In this document: positions 44,923-55,598 of the stretch, piece by piece
Position numbering within the stretch: the stretch's first letter is position 1
Layout of the letters: each line of letters starts with the position of its first letter
Assembly: GCA_018647945.1 (NCBI GenBank)
Contig: JABGSE010000077.1
Span: forward strand, 1 to 64,000
Source: Flavobacteriales bacterium
GTDB lineage: Bacteria > Bacteroidota > Bacteroidia > Flavobacteriales > BACL11
Length of the DNA: 64,000 nt
Direction: 5' to 3'
Program-made: the position numbers and the translations under genes
The notes under the pieces: model-generated
The model's database searches: none
The model's input: the letters and a program-made list of their open reading frames with translations, nothing else
What the model was told of the DNA's origin: nothing

Positions 44923-45629
44923 AAAATATATTTAACATAATCCGTTTTGTATTAGGACTTTTACTTTTGATTGTTTTAATGTCCTTTTCGTACTACAAAA
45001 TTGGGGAACAATTATGTGAGATAAAAAGTATTGACATTCAAGTTGATGAAAATAAATTTGTGACTCTTCATTTAATTACACAACTTTTAAATGAGAACTC
45101 TATTCATCCAAATGATAAAAAATTAGCAACTATTTCGGCAAATAAAATTGAATCAATTTTAGAAAACCATTCTTCAATAAAAACTGCAAATGTGTTTTCC
45201 GATTTGAAAGGAAATATAAGTATTCATGTTTTATCTAGAGTTCCTATTGTCCGAATTCAGAATAAAAAAGAAGGCTATTATATTGATTTGGATGGAGATA
45301 AAATGCCGTTTTCAAATTTATATACTTCCAGAATTTTGTTGATTACTGGAAATATTGATGAAGTAGAAAATGAGGATTTGTTTACTATTTCCGAGTATAT
45401 CTATAATGATGAATTTTTGAAGAAACAAATAGTACAAATAAATATTGAGAAAAGTGAACTTACGCTTTATACTAGAGTTGGGGAATATATTGAATTTGGG
45501 GAAGTGAAAAATATAAATACAAAATTTAATAATTTAAGGTTGTATTACGACAAAGGAACAAAGGAAAATTTGATATATAAAACGATAAGCTTGAAGTATA
45601 ACAATCAAATAGTATGTACTAAAAAATAA
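44919..45629 (+). CDS. ftsQ: Cell division protein FtsQ
   Basis: FtsQ bridges early and late division proteins through its periplasmic POTRA and beta domains. The 236-residue product has a short cytoplasmic tail, one membrane helix at residues 5-25 and a periplasmic part with VDENKFVTLHLITQLLNENS (POTRA-like) and a later VLSRVPIVRIQNKKEGYYID, typical of FtsQ/DivIB. Sequence similarity in the family is low, so position between murC and ftsA carries much of the call. Confidence 0.9.
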   Translation: MKNIFNIIRFVLGLLLLIVLMSFSYYKIGEQLCEIKSIDIQVDENKFVTLHLITQLLNENSIHPNDKKLATISANKIESILENHSSIKTANVFSDLKGNISIHVLSRVPIVRIQNKKEGYYIDLDGDKMPFSNLYTSRILLITGNIDEVENEDLFTISEYIYNDEFLKKQIVQINIEKSELTLYTRVGEYIEFGEVKNINTKFNNLRLYYDKGTKENLIYKTISLKYNNQIVCTKK

Positions 45630-45633
45630 TATT

Positions 45634-46956
45634 ATGACAGAGAACACAGATAATACAGAAAAACAAAATAAAATGACAAATTCGCAAATTATTGTAGGGC
45701 TTGATATCGGAACAACAAAAATTTCCGTGATGGTTGGTAAAAAGAATCAATATGGAAAATTAGATATTCTGGGTACAGGAAAAGCAATTTCTGCTGGAGT
45801 GATGAGAGGTGTTGTGTCAAATATTGATAAAACAGTAGAATCTATAAAAATTGCAGTGGAGCAAGCCGAGCTTGATTCGGGAATACAGATTAAGGAAGTT
45901 TATGTAGGTATTGCTGGGCAACACATTAAAAGTTTACAACACAGAGGAGATTTGGTAAGGGATAATATTGATGAGGAAATAAATATTGATGACATCAACA
46001 AACTTTCCTCAAATATGTTCAAGTTGGTTACAATTCCTGGTGAAAAGGTCATCCATGTTATTCCTCAAGAGTACACTGTGGATGGAGAGGAATGTATACA
46101 GGATCCAAAAGGAATGGCGGGTGTAAAATTGGAGGCTAATTTTCATATTATTACGGCAAAAGTTGCAGCGGTAAAAAATATAATGAGATGCGTTCAGAAA
46201 GCGGGACTAACCCCTAAAAATTTAATTTTAGAACCATTTGCTTCCGCAGTGGCAGTGTTGGATAAAGATGAGTTGAATGAAGGTGTGTGTTTGGTAGATA
46301 TTGGTGGTGGAACTACTGATGTTGCATTCTTTTTAGATGGGATAATTCGTCATACTGCGGTAATTCCTTTTGGAGGAAATGTGATTACAACTGATATTAA
46401 ATCTGGAATTCAGATTTTGGAAAAACAGGCAGAGATGTTGAAAATAAAATTTGGATGTGCAATGGAAAGTGCAACAAAGGACAATGTAATGGTTTCTATT
46501 CCAGGACTAAGAGGAAGGGATCCAAAAGAGGTTTCTGTAAAAAACCTTTCAGCAATTATTGAATCCAGAATGAAAGAGATAATTGAACTTGTAAATCATC
46601 AAATTATATCTTCAGGTTTTCAAAATAAATTAATGACAGGAATTGTGATTACAGGAGGAGGATCTCAACTGAGAAGTTTACCACAATTGGTGTCCTATAT
46701 AACAGGAAAGGAAGTGAGAGTTGGAGTTCCGAACGAACATTTAGGGTCGGAATCTAAAAGTAAAGTTAAGAGTCCTATGTTTTCTACCGGTGTAGGTTTG
46801 GTGCAAAAAGGATTTGAAGAAGTAGATTGGAAAGAGATTCAGGAAAATACTCCTATCAATTTGGAGAAGCCAGAGGAGGAGCCTTCAACAATAGGTTTGA
46901 AAGGGAAATTTATTGGATTTCTTGATAACCTTTTTAGTGATGAAGAATTAAATTAA
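45634..46956 (+). CDS. ftsA: Cell division protein FtsA
   Basis: FtsA is an actin-like ATPase that tethers FtsZ to the membrane. The 440-residue product has the phosphate-1 loop IVGLDIGTTKISVMVG near residue 21, the SHS2 domain 1C region (SIKIAVEQAELDSGI and VYVGIAGQHIKSL), phosphate-2 LVDIGGGTTDVAFF near 225 and VITGGGSQLRSL near 345. The C-terminal IGLKGKFIGFLDNLFSDEEL is an amphipathic membrane-targeting helix. It is 4 bases after ftsQ and 41 before ftsZ. Confidence 0.97.
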   Translation: MTENTDNTEKQNKMTNSQIIVGLDIGTTKISVMVGKKNQYGKLDILGTGKAISAGVMRGVVSNIDKTVESIKIAVEQAELDSGIQIKEVYVGIAGQHIKSLQHRGDLVRDNIDEEINIDDINKLSSNMFKLVTIPGEKVIHVIPQEYTVDGEECIQDPKGMAGVKLEANFHIITAKVAAVKNIMRCVQKAGLTPKNLILEPFASAVAVLDKDELNEGVCLVDIGGGTTDVAFFLDGIIRHTAVIPFGGNVITTDIKSGIQILEKQAEMLKIKFGCAMESATKDNVMVSIPGLRGRDPKEVSVKNLSAIIESRMKEIIELVNHQIISSGFQNKLMTGIVITGGGSQLRSLPQLVSYITGKEVRVGVPNEHLGSESKSKVKSPMFSTGVGLVQKGFEEVDWKEIQENTPINLEKPEEEPSTIGLKGKFIGFLDNLFSDEELN

Positions 46957-46997
46957 ATAATAAACAAAAAATATTAACCAATTAAATCAATAAAATT

Positions 46998-48638
46998 ATG
47001 AGCGAAAAAGACAACATAATTGATTTTAATCTCCCAAAAAACAAATCATCAGTTATAAAAGTAATTGGTATTGGTGGTGGAGGTGGAAATGCAATTAACT
47101 ACATGTATAAAAATGGAATTGCTGGTGTGGATTTTGTAATCTGTAATACAGATACGCAAGCACTTGAAGCCAGTGATATTCCTGTGAAAATTCAGCTTGG
47201 AGAATCACTTACTGGTGGTTTGGGAGCTGGATCTAATCCGGAAACGGGTAGACAAGCGGCCTTAGAAAGTATTGATAAAATCAACGAACTTTTGGACGCC
47301 AATACTGAAATGTTATTTATTACTGCAGGAATGGGTGGTGGTACCGGAACAGGAGCGGCTCCTGTTGTTGCGCAAGCAGCAAGGGATAAAGGTATTCTTA
47401 CTGTGGGAGTGGTTACAGTTCCTTTTCACACAGAAGGAGGGAGAAGAAAAGAACATGCGAAAAATGGTTTGGAAGAATTGAGAAATAATGTAGACACTCT
47501 GTTGATAATTGATAATGAAAAACTAATTGAAGTGTATGGAGACCTAACTTTGAAAAGAGCATTTGGTAAAGCAAATGAGGTGTTGAATACTGCAACTAAA
47601 GGAATTGCGGAAGTTATTTCTCAGTATTTGGATATTAATATTGACCTTAATGATGCCAGATTGGTATTAGAAAATAGTGGTACTGCCATAATGGGACAAG
47701 CTATTTCGGAAGGTGAAAATAGAGCAATTGATGCAGTAAAACAAGCTTTGGACTCTCCACTCTTGAATGATAATGATATTAGAGGTTCTAAACATGTGTT
47801 ATTGAAAATTGTAACTGGTGAGGAAGATGATGAAATATCAATGAACGAATTGAAAATTATTAACAATGCAATACAACAAGCTGCTGGCTCGGATGTAAAT
47901 ATTATTTTGGGTGCTGGAACAGATTCTGAACTTGGGAATCAATTAAGTATAACGGTTATTGCTACAGGATTTAAGGTAAAAGAAGAACCCAAAGATATTT
48001 ATATAGGGATAGGAGAAGGTAATTTGGAATCTCTTAATAACAAGAAGATTGAACAAGCTCCGGAAGCTATTACAGAAGATTTTTCTCAGCAATCAATGTT
48101 TGATTTTGATAAGCAAGATTATAAAGATACAATTGATTATATTGAAGAAAACCAAGAAACTGAAGTAGAGGATGAAGAAGGTTTGTTGGATTTTGAAGTA
48201 ACTGATATTGAAGAAGAAAATAATGTTGTAGAATTTGATTTGGATGAGCCATCTGAAAAAATAGTATTGAATTTAGAAGATGATGTAGAAGAAGTAATGA
48301 CTGATGAAGTAGAAGAGATTGTAAATAAAATAGAGGAAGTTGAAGAAAAGGAGGTTAAAACTCCTGATTTGCAAATAAATCCTCAGCAAACTCAGGAGAA
48401 TGAAATTACTTCTAGAAAAAGAGATGAAAAATTGAAAAATATATCTAATATTTTGAGAACACCTTCTGGTTTAACTAATCTGATAGACGAGCCGGCATAC
48501 AAAAGAAATGGAATTGACCTGGAGGAGGTTCCTCACTCTTCCGAATCGGAAATATCTAGACATACATTATCTTTGGGAGATGATAATTCTGTTCAGATAA
48601 AACCGAATAATTCTTTTCTACACGATAATGTGGATTAA
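46998..48638 (+). CDS. ftsZ: Cell division protein FtsZ with long acidic linker
   Basis: FtsZ is the tubulin-like GTPase of the division ring. The 546-residue protein has the GTP entry IKVIGIGGGGGNAINYM near residue 20, the tubulin signature GGGTGTGAAPVVA near 114 and the T7 loop DINIDLNDARLV near 216. After about residue 330 it carries a linker of roughly 190 residues dominated by Glu, Asp and Val, then a conserved tail NNSFLHDNVD. Bacteroidetes FtsZ often has such extensions. It ends the division cluster and is followed by a terminator at 48662-48691. Confidence 0.98.
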   Translation: MSEKDNIIDFNLPKNKSSVIKVIGIGGGGGNAINYMYKNGIAGVDFVICNTDTQALEASDIPVKIQLGESLTGGLGAGSNPETGRQAALESIDKINELLDANTEMLFITAGMGGGTGTGAAPVVAQAARDKGILTVGVVTVPFHTEGGRRKEHAKNGLEELRNNVDTLLIIDNEKLIEVYGDLTLKRAFGKANEVLNTATKGIAEVISQYLDINIDLNDARLVLENSGTAIMGQAISEGENRAIDAVKQALDSPLLNDNDIRGSKHVLLKIVTGEEDDEISMNELKIINNAIQQAAGSDVNIILGAGTDSELGNQLSITVIATGFKVKEEPKDIYIGIGEGNLESLNNKKIEQAPEAITEDFSQQSMFDFDKQDYKDTIDYIEENQETEVEDEEGLLDFEVTDIEEENNVVEFDLDEPSEKIVLNLEDDVEEVMTDEVEEIVNKIEEVEEKEVKTPDLQINPQQTQENEITSRKRDEKLKNISNILRTPSGLTNLIDEPAYKRNGIDLEEVPHSSESEISRHTLSLGDDNSVQIKPNNSFLHDNVD

Positions 48639-48661
48639 TAATTAAAATCGCTCATATTTAA

Positions 48662-48691
48662 AAATCCTCAACTTATGTTGGGGATTTTTTT
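48662..48691 (+). terminator. Intrinsic terminator after ftsZ
   Basis: AAATCCTCAAC and GTTGGGGATTT pair over 11 bp (one G-T pair) with a TTAT loop, followed by a run of T to 48691. It closes the mraZ-ftsZ transcript 24 nt after the ftsZ stop. Confidence 0.88.
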
Positions 48692-48730
48692 GTTTTATAT
48701 TATTCCTAAATTACTAGATTAAAAATAGAG

Positions 48731-48751
48731 ATACTATGCCAAGCATAGTAT
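48731..48751. repeat. Perfect 9-bp inverted repeat, possible operator
   Basis: ATACTATGC and GCATAGTAT are exact inverse copies around a CAA centre. The repeat lies 16 bp upstream of the promoter box at 48768-48775, covering the -33 area, so it could be a binding site for a dimeric regulator; it could also be a weak terminator, but it lacks a G/C-rich stem and a proper T run. Confidence 0.55.
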
Positions 48752-48767
48752 TTAATTTTAGATAAAT

Positions 48768-48775
48768 TATCTTTG
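48768..48775 (+). promoter_or_regulatory. Candidate -7 box of the gene at 48806
   Basis: TATCTTTG matches TAnnTTTG and ends 30 nt before the ATG at 48806. No TTG is present at the usual -33 place, which is filled by the inverted repeat. Confidence 0.5.
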
Positions 48776-48805
48776 TGACATTATTAATCAACTCATATCT
48801 CTTTT

Positions 48806-49147
48806 ATGAAAAAACTAATTTTACTTTTAATTACTTTAATTACACTGATAAATGTAAGCTATGCTTCTTTTCCTCTAAGTCAAGAAATTAAAACTGAGAT
48901 TCTGGAAATATCAAAATCAGAGAATGAATCTTTAAGCGATCCATTTGAACTAACGGGGTTAGCAATTGCAATTTTAATATTTTACCTTTTTCGAGCATCT
49001 GTAAAAACTACCGATCCTAATGAAAGAAAAAGATTACGCATTTATGCTTTTACTCTTTCAATATTATTAATCCTTGCTTTTATTATACTATCTCTTATAT
49101 TACACAGTATGAGTTCATCTTGGATAAACTTTTTCGATAGCCTTTAA
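48806..49147 (+). CDS. Hypothetical exported membrane protein (113 aa)
   Basis: I do not recognise this protein. It has a signal peptide (MKKLILLLITLITLINVSYA), a polar stretch rich in Glu and Ser (SQEIKTEILEISKSENESLS), then two membrane helices at about residues 48-63 and 78-105 separated by the charged RASVKTTDPNERKRLRIY. This predicts both helices inserted with a short cytoplasmic basic loop. Directly after its stop lies a truncated second copy of its signal peptide. It has its own promoter box and upstream inverted repeat. Confidence 0.7.
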   Translation: MKKLILLLITLITLINVSYASFPLSQEIKTEILEISKSENESLSDPFELTGLAIAILIFYLFRASVKTTDPNERKRLRIYAFTLSILLILAFIILSLILHSMSSSWINFFDSL

Positions 49148-49206
49148 TGAAAAAACTGATATTACTTTTAATCACGATAACTACACTTACAAATGTAGGG
49201 ATTTAA
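49147..49206 (+). pseudogene. Remnant of a tandem copy of the 48806 gene's signal peptide
   Basis: An ATG overlapping the previous stop (taatg) opens a 19-codon frame, MKKLILLLITITTLTNVGI, then TAA. It matches the signal peptide of the preceding gene at 15 of its first 17 positions, and the DNA is similar as well, but the frame stops before the mature part. The best explanation is a tandem duplication of which only the 5' end remains. No trace of the rest of the copy is seen before the groL end at 49227. Confidence 0.65.
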
Positions 49207-49226
49207 AATTTTATATTTAAGAAATA

Positions 49227-50873
<1,647 letters not shown>

Positions 50874-51155
50874 TTATGAAATAATTGCGAAAATATCAGA
50901 TTCCTTCATAATAAGGTAATCTTCTCCTTTATGTTTTAATTCTGTTCCAGCATATTTTCCGTAAAGTACAGTATCTCCAACTTTTACTGTAATCGGATTT
51001 TCTTTTGTTCCTTTTCCAATTGCAGCAATTTTACCTTTTTGTGGTTTTTCTTGTGCGTTATCGGGTATAATAATTCCTGAAGCTGTTTTGGTTTCTGCTT
51101 CCGATACTTTAATAAGTACTCTGTCGGCAAGAGGTGTAATATTTAATTTACTCAT
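50874..51155 (-). CDS. groS: 10-kDa chaperonin GroES
   Basis: GroES is the lid of the GroEL chamber. The 93-residue product has the start [20 protein letters not shown], the mobile loop [20 protein letters not shown] (about 22-41) that contacts GroEL and the closing [16 protein letters not shown]. It heads groS-groL, with a promoter at 51176-51208 whose box lies 20 nt from the ATG. Confidence 0.98.
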   Translation of the reverse strand: MSKLNITPLADRVLIKVSEAETKTASGIIIPDNAQEKPQKGKIAAIGKGTKENPITVKVGDTVLYGKYAGTELKHKGEDYLIMKESDIFAIIS

Positions 51156-51175
51156 TTTTAATAATTTTAGTTATA

Positions 51176-51208
51176 CAAATATACTCAATCTGTTTACTAC
51201 TAATACAA
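51176..51208 (-). promoter_or_regulatory. Promoter of groS-groL (TTG, 22 bp, TATATTTG)
   Basis: On the minus strand TTG (51208-51206) is followed after 22 bp by TATATTTG (51183-51176), a full match to the Bacteroidetes vegetative promoter. The groS ATG follows 20 nt later. No CIRCE-type inverted repeat was seen, so heat regulation must come from elsewhere. Confidence 0.68.
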
Positions 51209-51280
51209 ATAACATGCCAAATAAATTTCAGGAAATGAAAAACGAAATTTTGTCAGAAAAGTTGAAACTGATCGCTTCAA

Positions 51281-51613
51281 TTAGTTTGAATCGGAAACGT
51301 TTTGATTAAAATCAGATGATTGACTCTGCATGTTTTCTTCAATTGCTTTGTCTTTTCCAATTGATTCAATTTCAGATGTTCCTCTATCAATTGCAAAGTT
51401 AGATGAAAGTATTAAAACAATCATAGTAATTCCAAGTGCCCAAGTAGCTTTTTCTAAAAAATCAGTTGTTTTCTTTACTCCCATCATTTGGCTTGCTCCT
51501 CCTCCAAAGGAAGAAGATAAACCTCCTCCTTTCGGGTTTTGTATAAGGATGATTAAAACGAGTAGTACTGAACAGATTATAATTAATGTTGCAAAAATTG
51601 TGTAAGCTCCCAT
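51281..51613 (-). CDS. secG: Preprotein translocase subunit SecG
   Basis: SecG is the small accessory part of the SecYEG channel. The 110-residue product has two membrane helices (about 5-23 and 55-75) around a Gly/Ser-rich cytoplasmic loop, IQNPKGGGLSSSFGGGASQM, the classic SecG signature. A polar tail of about 35 residues rich in Ser, Asn and Gln follows. It lies between the small TPR-like gene (3 bases upstream) and groS. Confidence 0.93.
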   Translation of the reverse strand: MGAYTIFATLIIICSVLLVLIILIQNPKGGGLSSSFGGGASQMMGVKKTTDFLEKATWALGITMIVLILSSNFAIDRGTSEIESIGKDKAIEENMQSQSSDFNQNVSDSN

Positions 51614-51616
51614 TTG

Positions 51617-52300
51617 TTATTTCTTTTTTAAGTCGATTATCAAATTAATTTGGTCGGCAAATAAACTGCTTTTTTCTGGATATTTCAAACTTAATTTTTT
51701 ATAAGCTGAAATTGCCTTGTCAAAATGTTGTTGTTCCAGATAAACACGGGCCAAAGTTTCGGTTACAAGTTCATCATTTTCTATTAATGATGTTTTTGCA
51801 GTTTCAGTAGGGGAGAAGAATTTGGTCTTTTCCGCTTTCATAATTGGTTTTGTGTCAATAAATTTATCAATTAAATCATTTGGGTTTTCTTTTATTTCTT
51901 CTCTATTTATCTTTTTTACTTTGGTAAGTGCCAACCACTCCGAAAAAGAATGCTCTTCAGTTTCGTCAAACTCCAATGGTTTTCCGATTTCTAATTTTTC
52001 TTCTGTTATTGTTTTTTCTTTTACAATTTTTGGAAGTTCAGTTTTGGTATTTTCTAACACTACCACTTTATTTTCTGTAATTAATTTGAAAAGTAACTTT
52101 CGGTTAGCGCTGTAAACTGCCGCTCTTTTTAATTGTCTATTATATCTAAAACTTTCTGTATTTAATAGTCCTTTTGCAAGTAGTTGCTGCGGAGCAGAAA
52201 AGAAGGGAAATTCATCAGTTATTTTCTCCAAATTCTGAAGATGATTATTCCCAATTTTTTCAGGGTTTTCAATTAAAAATATTAGATTTTCAGTATTCAT
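51617..52300 (-). CDS. Hypothetical protein with a C-terminal TPR-like motif
   Basis: The 227-residue product is soluble, with no signal peptide. Its first 80 residues (NLIFLIENPEKIGNNHLQNL and FPFFSAPQQLLAKGLL) form a helical domain common to Bacteroidetes proteins at this locus, the middle is polar and Lys/Glu-rich, and the end has LARVYLEQQHFDKAISAYKK then LSLKYPEKSSLFADQI, one clear TPR unit near residues 180-215. Function is unknown; its fixed place between lptE and secG suggests an envelope role. The ATG at 52300 is favoured over 52309. Confidence 0.75.
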   Translation of the reverse strand: MNTENLIFLIENPEKIGNNHLQNLEKITDEFPFFSAPQQLLAKGLLNTESFRYNRQLKRAAVYSANRKLLFKLITENKVVVLENTKTELPKIVKEKTITEEKLEIGKPLEFDETEEHSFSEWLALTKVKKINREEIKENPNDLIDKFIDTKPIMKAEKTKFFSPTETAKTSLIENDELVTETLARVYLEQQHFDKAISAYKKLSLKYPEKSSLFADQINLIIDLKKK

Positions 52301-52302
52301 TA

Positions 52303-52806
52303 TTACCAATTTACTACCGCTTTGTTAAATATATCTTCTACCAATTCATTGCAGATTTCCTCTATTAAAGTTTCTTCAATTGAGTTGAAATTTTCATCAG
52401 ATGGAAAGTCTCTATATCTAGAGAAAGTAGAAGTAAAATCATATTTTTTATCAAATTTATTTTTGAAATTGACTTTAATTTTGATAGTCAATCTGTTTTG
52501 CCTTGCAGTTTCATTTGATTGTATTGCAATTGGTTTTATCTGATAATGTGTTATTTCTCCCGAAAAATATAAATCTCCATTAGAATCTTCTAATTCCAAA
52601 TTGGTTTGAACCACAAAATAATCTTTTAATTTCTCAGTAAATAGCTGGCTAAGTGTTGGCTGAATAATATTTGCTTTGTTAGGGAAATAAAATACAGAAA
52701 CAGTTTTTACTTCTGGAGTAATAGATGCTCCAGTAAATGAATAAAATCCACAAGATGACAATACAAATATGAGAATTACTGATAATATTTTGTGTGATAA
52801 TTTCAT
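52303..52806 (-). CDS. lptE: LPS assembly lipoprotein LptE
   Basis: LptE plugs the outer-membrane LptD barrel in LPS transport. The 167-residue product has a lipoprotein signal MKLSHKILSVILIFVLSSCG with lipobox LSSC at 16-19, then GFYSFTGASITPEVKTVSVF, the typical LptE opening, and YFSGEITHYQIKPIA in the middle. The ATG at 52806 gives the correct signal; the frame extends four more codons into the sigma-54 activator gene. lptB is elsewhere in the window (25.3 kb). Confidence 0.88.
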   Translation of the reverse strand: MKLSHKILSVILIFVLSSCGFYSFTGASITPEVKTVSVFYFPNKANIIQPTLSQLFTEKLKDYFVVQTNLELEDSNGDLYFSGEITHYQIKPIAIQSNETARQNRLTIKIKVNFKNKFDKKYDFTSTFSRYRDFPSDENFNSIEETLIEEICNELVEDIFNKAVVNW

Positions 52807-52807
52807 T

Positions 52808-53965
52808 TTATAAATCAAATTCTTTAATTTTTCTGTAGAGTGTTCGTTCAGAAATTCCCAATTCTTCAGCAGCTAATTTTCGCTTTCCATTGTGTTTCTC
52901 TAACGATTTTATTATTAGATTTTTTTCTTGATTTGCCAGAGATAAAGTTTCTTTTATCTCAATAGAATTATCATCCTCAACAATTAAGTTGCTAGTATTT
53001 ATTTCGTTAAAAACATCTTTTTGTATTTCAGTACTCCCTTCTTTATTTATCAAATCAAAAGTAATTTTTTTCAATTCTGTTAAATCTTTTTTCATATCAA
53101 AAAGTACTTTGTAAAGTATCTCTCTTTCTGAAAGTTCAGATTTGTTTTTGTCTTCAAATAAAACAGGACTGTTGGAAACATTTGTTTGTTTTGGCAAACT
53201 ATTAATAATCGTGGTAGCGGTAATATTTCTTTCTTTTTCCAGAACAGAAATTTGAGAAACAAAGTTTTTAAGCTGACGGATATTTCCTGGCCAATTATAA
53301 TTTGTAATAATTTCTGTTGCACTATCATCCAATCGAACTGAAGGAGTATTGTATTTATCGGAAAAATCGGAAGAAAATTTTCTGAAAAGTAAAGAAATAT
53401 CTTCTTTTCTCTCCCTTAGTGGTGGCATAAAAATACTAATGGTATTCAATCTGTAATATAAATCTTCTCTAAACTTTCCATTTTTTACAGCTTCTTGAAC
53501 ATTTACATTTGTAGCGGCTATTACTCTTACATCTGTTTTTATTGACCTTGAAGACCCTACTTTCATAAATTCTCCACTTTCTAAAACCCTTAAAAGCCTC
53601 ACTTGAGTGGATTGTGGAAGTTCTGCAACTTCATCAAGGAATATTGTCCCTTCATCAGCAACTTCAAAATATCCCTTTCTGCTGTCTACCGCTCCAGTAA
53701 ATGATCCTTTTTCGTGCCCAAAAAGTTCACTATCAATTGTTCCCTCTGGTATAGCTCCGCAGTTTATTGCTACATACGAATTGTGTTTTCGGCTACTACT
53801 TTGATGAATAATTTTAGGGATATTTTCTTTTCCCGTACCACTTTCTCCAGAAATAAAAACAGAAATATCAGTTGGGGCAACTTGAAGGGCAATGTCAATT
53901 GCTCGGTCCAAAAGTGGGCTGTTCCCAATAATTCCAAATCTTTGTTTTGCTTGTTTTGCAGTCAT
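52808..53965 (-). CDS. Sigma-54 interaction AAA+ transcription activator without a sensor domain
   Basis: The 385-residue protein is an AAA+ activator with Walker [11 protein letters not shown] near residue 38, the sigma-54 contact loop [15 protein letters not shown] near 83 (GSFTGA in place of the usual GAFTGA), Walker [13 protein letters not shown] near 106, and RxxR-finger region [10 protein letters not shown] near 170. A linker of about 110 residues leads to a Fis-type helix-turn-helix, [20 protein letters not shown], at the C-terminus. No N-terminal receiver, GAF or PAS domain is present. The start [11 protein letters not shown] at 53965 is preferred over 54010. It lies between miaB and lptE in a constant Flavobacteriia order. 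Confidence 0.92.
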   Translation of the reverse strand: MTAKQAKQRFGIIGNSPLLDRAIDIALQVAPTDISVFISGESGTGKENIPKIIHQSSSRKHNSYVAINCGAIPEGTIDSELFGHEKGSFTGAVDSRKGYFEVADEGTIFLDEVAELPQSTQVRLLRVLESGEFMKVGSSRSIKTDVRVIAATNVNVQEAVKNGKFREDLYYRLNTISIFMPPLRERKEDISLLFRKFSSDFSDKYNTPSVRLDDSATEIITNYNWPGNIRQLKNFVSQISVLEKERNITATTIINSLPKQTNVSNSPVLFEDKNKSELSEREILYKVLFDMKKDLTELKKITFDLINKEGSTEIQKDVFNEINTSNLIVEDDNSIEIKETLSLANQEKNLIIKSLEKHNGKRKLAAEELGISERTLYRKIKEFDL

Positions 53966-53966
53966 T

Positions 53967-55415
53967 TTATATCGCTTTCCCCAATAATGTTGCAGAGGTA
54001 CATTCTTCAATCTCTACCATTACATAATCTCCTTTTTTGTAATTTTCCTTTGGAAATACTACCGCAGAATTATGTGTTGTTCTTCCGTACAGTTTTTCTT
54101 CTGACTTTTTAGAAGTTCCTTCTACTAAAACTTCAAATGTTTCCCCAATTTTTTCTTTCATATGTAGCAATGAATGTACTTGTTGTTTTTCAATAATTTC
54201 AGCCAATCTCCTTTGTTTTACATCATTTGGAATGTCGTCCTCAAACTTCCTTTCGGCAGTTGTGTTTGGTCTTTCAGAATATTTAAACATATAACCATAT
54301 TCGTATTTTACATAATCCATTAAACTCAAAGTTTCTTGATGGTCCTGTTCTGTTTCAGAGCAGAATCCTGTAATCATATCCATAGAAATTGAACAATCAG
54401 GAATTGTATTTTTGATATTATCAATCAAAGTGATATATTTTCCCCTAGTATAACCTCTATTCATTTTTGATAATATTCTATCACTTCCGGATTGAACAGG
54501 GAGATGAATATAATTGCAAATGTTATTGTATTTTTTCATTACCTGAATTACATCTAAAGTCATATCTTGTGGGTTAGAAGTGGAAAATCTAATTCTTAAT
54601 TTTGATCCAACTTCTGCAACCATTTCAAGTAAATTTGCAAAACTGACGCTATTTTCTTGTGCATCTTTTGTTGCTTTTTTGAAATCTTTTTTTGCTCCTC
54701 CTCCATACCATAAATAGGAATCTACATTTTGTCCCAAAAGAGTTACTTCTTTGTATCCATCTTTAATTAATTGTTTACATTCATTTACAATGCTTTCAGG
54801 ATTTCGACTTCTTTCCCTACCTCTAGTAAAGGGAACTACACAAAAAGTACACATATTGTCGCATCCCCTTGTGATAGATACAAATGCTGTTACACCATTT
54901 CCTCCTAGTCGGACAGGACTGATATCCGCATAAGTTTCTTCCTTTGAAAGGAAAACATTTACCGCTTTTCTTCCGTCATCAACTTGTTTAAGTAAATTTG
55001 GTAAATCCCTGTAAGCATCTGGTCCAATTACTAGGTCAACTAATTTTTCTTCTTCCAAAAATTTTTCTTTTAATCTTTCTGCCATACATCCTAAAACTCC
55101 AACTATCATTCCTGGATTTTTATCTTTTTTTATAGAGTTATAAAATTCCAATCTTTTCCGAACGGTTAGTTCTGCTTTCTCACGAATTGAACATGTGTTT
55201 ACAAAAACTAAATCGGCTTCATTTATATCTTGAGTAGTAGAAAATCCTTCCTTTGTAAGGATGGAAGCGACAATTTCAGAATCGGAAAAATTCATTTGAC
55301 ATCCATAACTTTCTATATACATCTTTTTACTTCCTTTTGGATTGTCAACTATTGATAATCTTTCTCCTTGTTTACTTTCGTCTATTTTTTTCTCTAAAAC
55401 CTGTGTAATATTCAT
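53967..55415 (-). CDS. miaB: tRNA-2-methylthio-N6-dimethylallyladenosine synthase MiaB
   Basis: MiaB methylthiolates i6A37 in tRNAs that read UNN codons. The 482-residue protein has the N-terminal UPF0004 domain with Cys in [23 protein letters not shown] and [10 protein letters not shown], which bind the second iron-sulfur cluster; the radical-SAM motif CDNMCTFC near residue 185; and a C-terminal TRAM domain ([20 protein letters not shown]). It begins the minus-strand run toward groL and diverges from topA, with a promoter at 55438-55469. Confidence 0.97.
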   Translation of the reverse strand: MNITQVLEKKIDESKQGERLSIVDNPKGSKKMYIESYGCQMNFSDSEIVASILTKEGFSTTQDINEADLVFVNTCSIREKAELTVRKRLEFYNSIKKDKNPGMIVGVLGCMAERLKEKFLEEEKLVDLVIGPDAYRDLPNLLKQVDDGRKAVNVFLSKEETYADISPVRLGGNGVTAFVSITRGCDNMCTFCVVPFTRGRERSRNPESIVNECKQLIKDGYKEVTLLGQNVDSYLWYGGGAKKDFKKATKDAQENSVSFANLLEMVAEVGSKLRIRFSTSNPQDMTLDVIQVMKKYNNICNYIHLPVQSGSDRILSKMNRGYTRGKYITLIDNIKNTIPDCSISMDMITGFCSETEQDHQETLSLMDYVKYEYGYMFKYSERPNTTAERKFEDDIPNDVKQRRLAEIIEKQQVHSLLHMKEKIGETFEVLVEGTSKKSEEKLYGRTTHNSAVVFPKENYKKGDYVMVEIEECTSATLLGKAI

Positions 55416-55437
55416 TGTTGATGTAAAATTTATTTTG

Positions 55438-55469
55438 CAAATTTACAAATTCCTGACAAATTATGACAA
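55438..55469 (-). promoter_or_regulatory. Promoter of miaB and downstream genes (TTG, 21 bp, TAAATTTG)
   Basis: On the minus strand TTG (55469-55467) is followed after 21 bp by TAAATTTG (55445-55438), then the miaB ATG 22 nt later. Three TGACA repeats on the plus strand (55454, 55464, 55472) overlap its -33 side. Confidence 0.62.
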
Positions 55470-55598
55470 TATGACACTTGTTTATTTGCTTATATTATTA
55501 TATAATATAGTAAAACTGACACAAAAAAATGATTTGGCAGATTCAAAAATTCTTCTTTTTCTTTGCAAAACAATTTAACAACAAACACAAAAATAATT

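Noticed and set aside
51214-51309. 32-codon plus-strand frame (MPNKFQEMKNEILSEKLKLI...) in the groS-secG gap
   Set aside because: It overlaps the secG 3' end, covers the groS promoter region and has no promoter box of its own. It could be real, but nothing beyond an open frame supports it.
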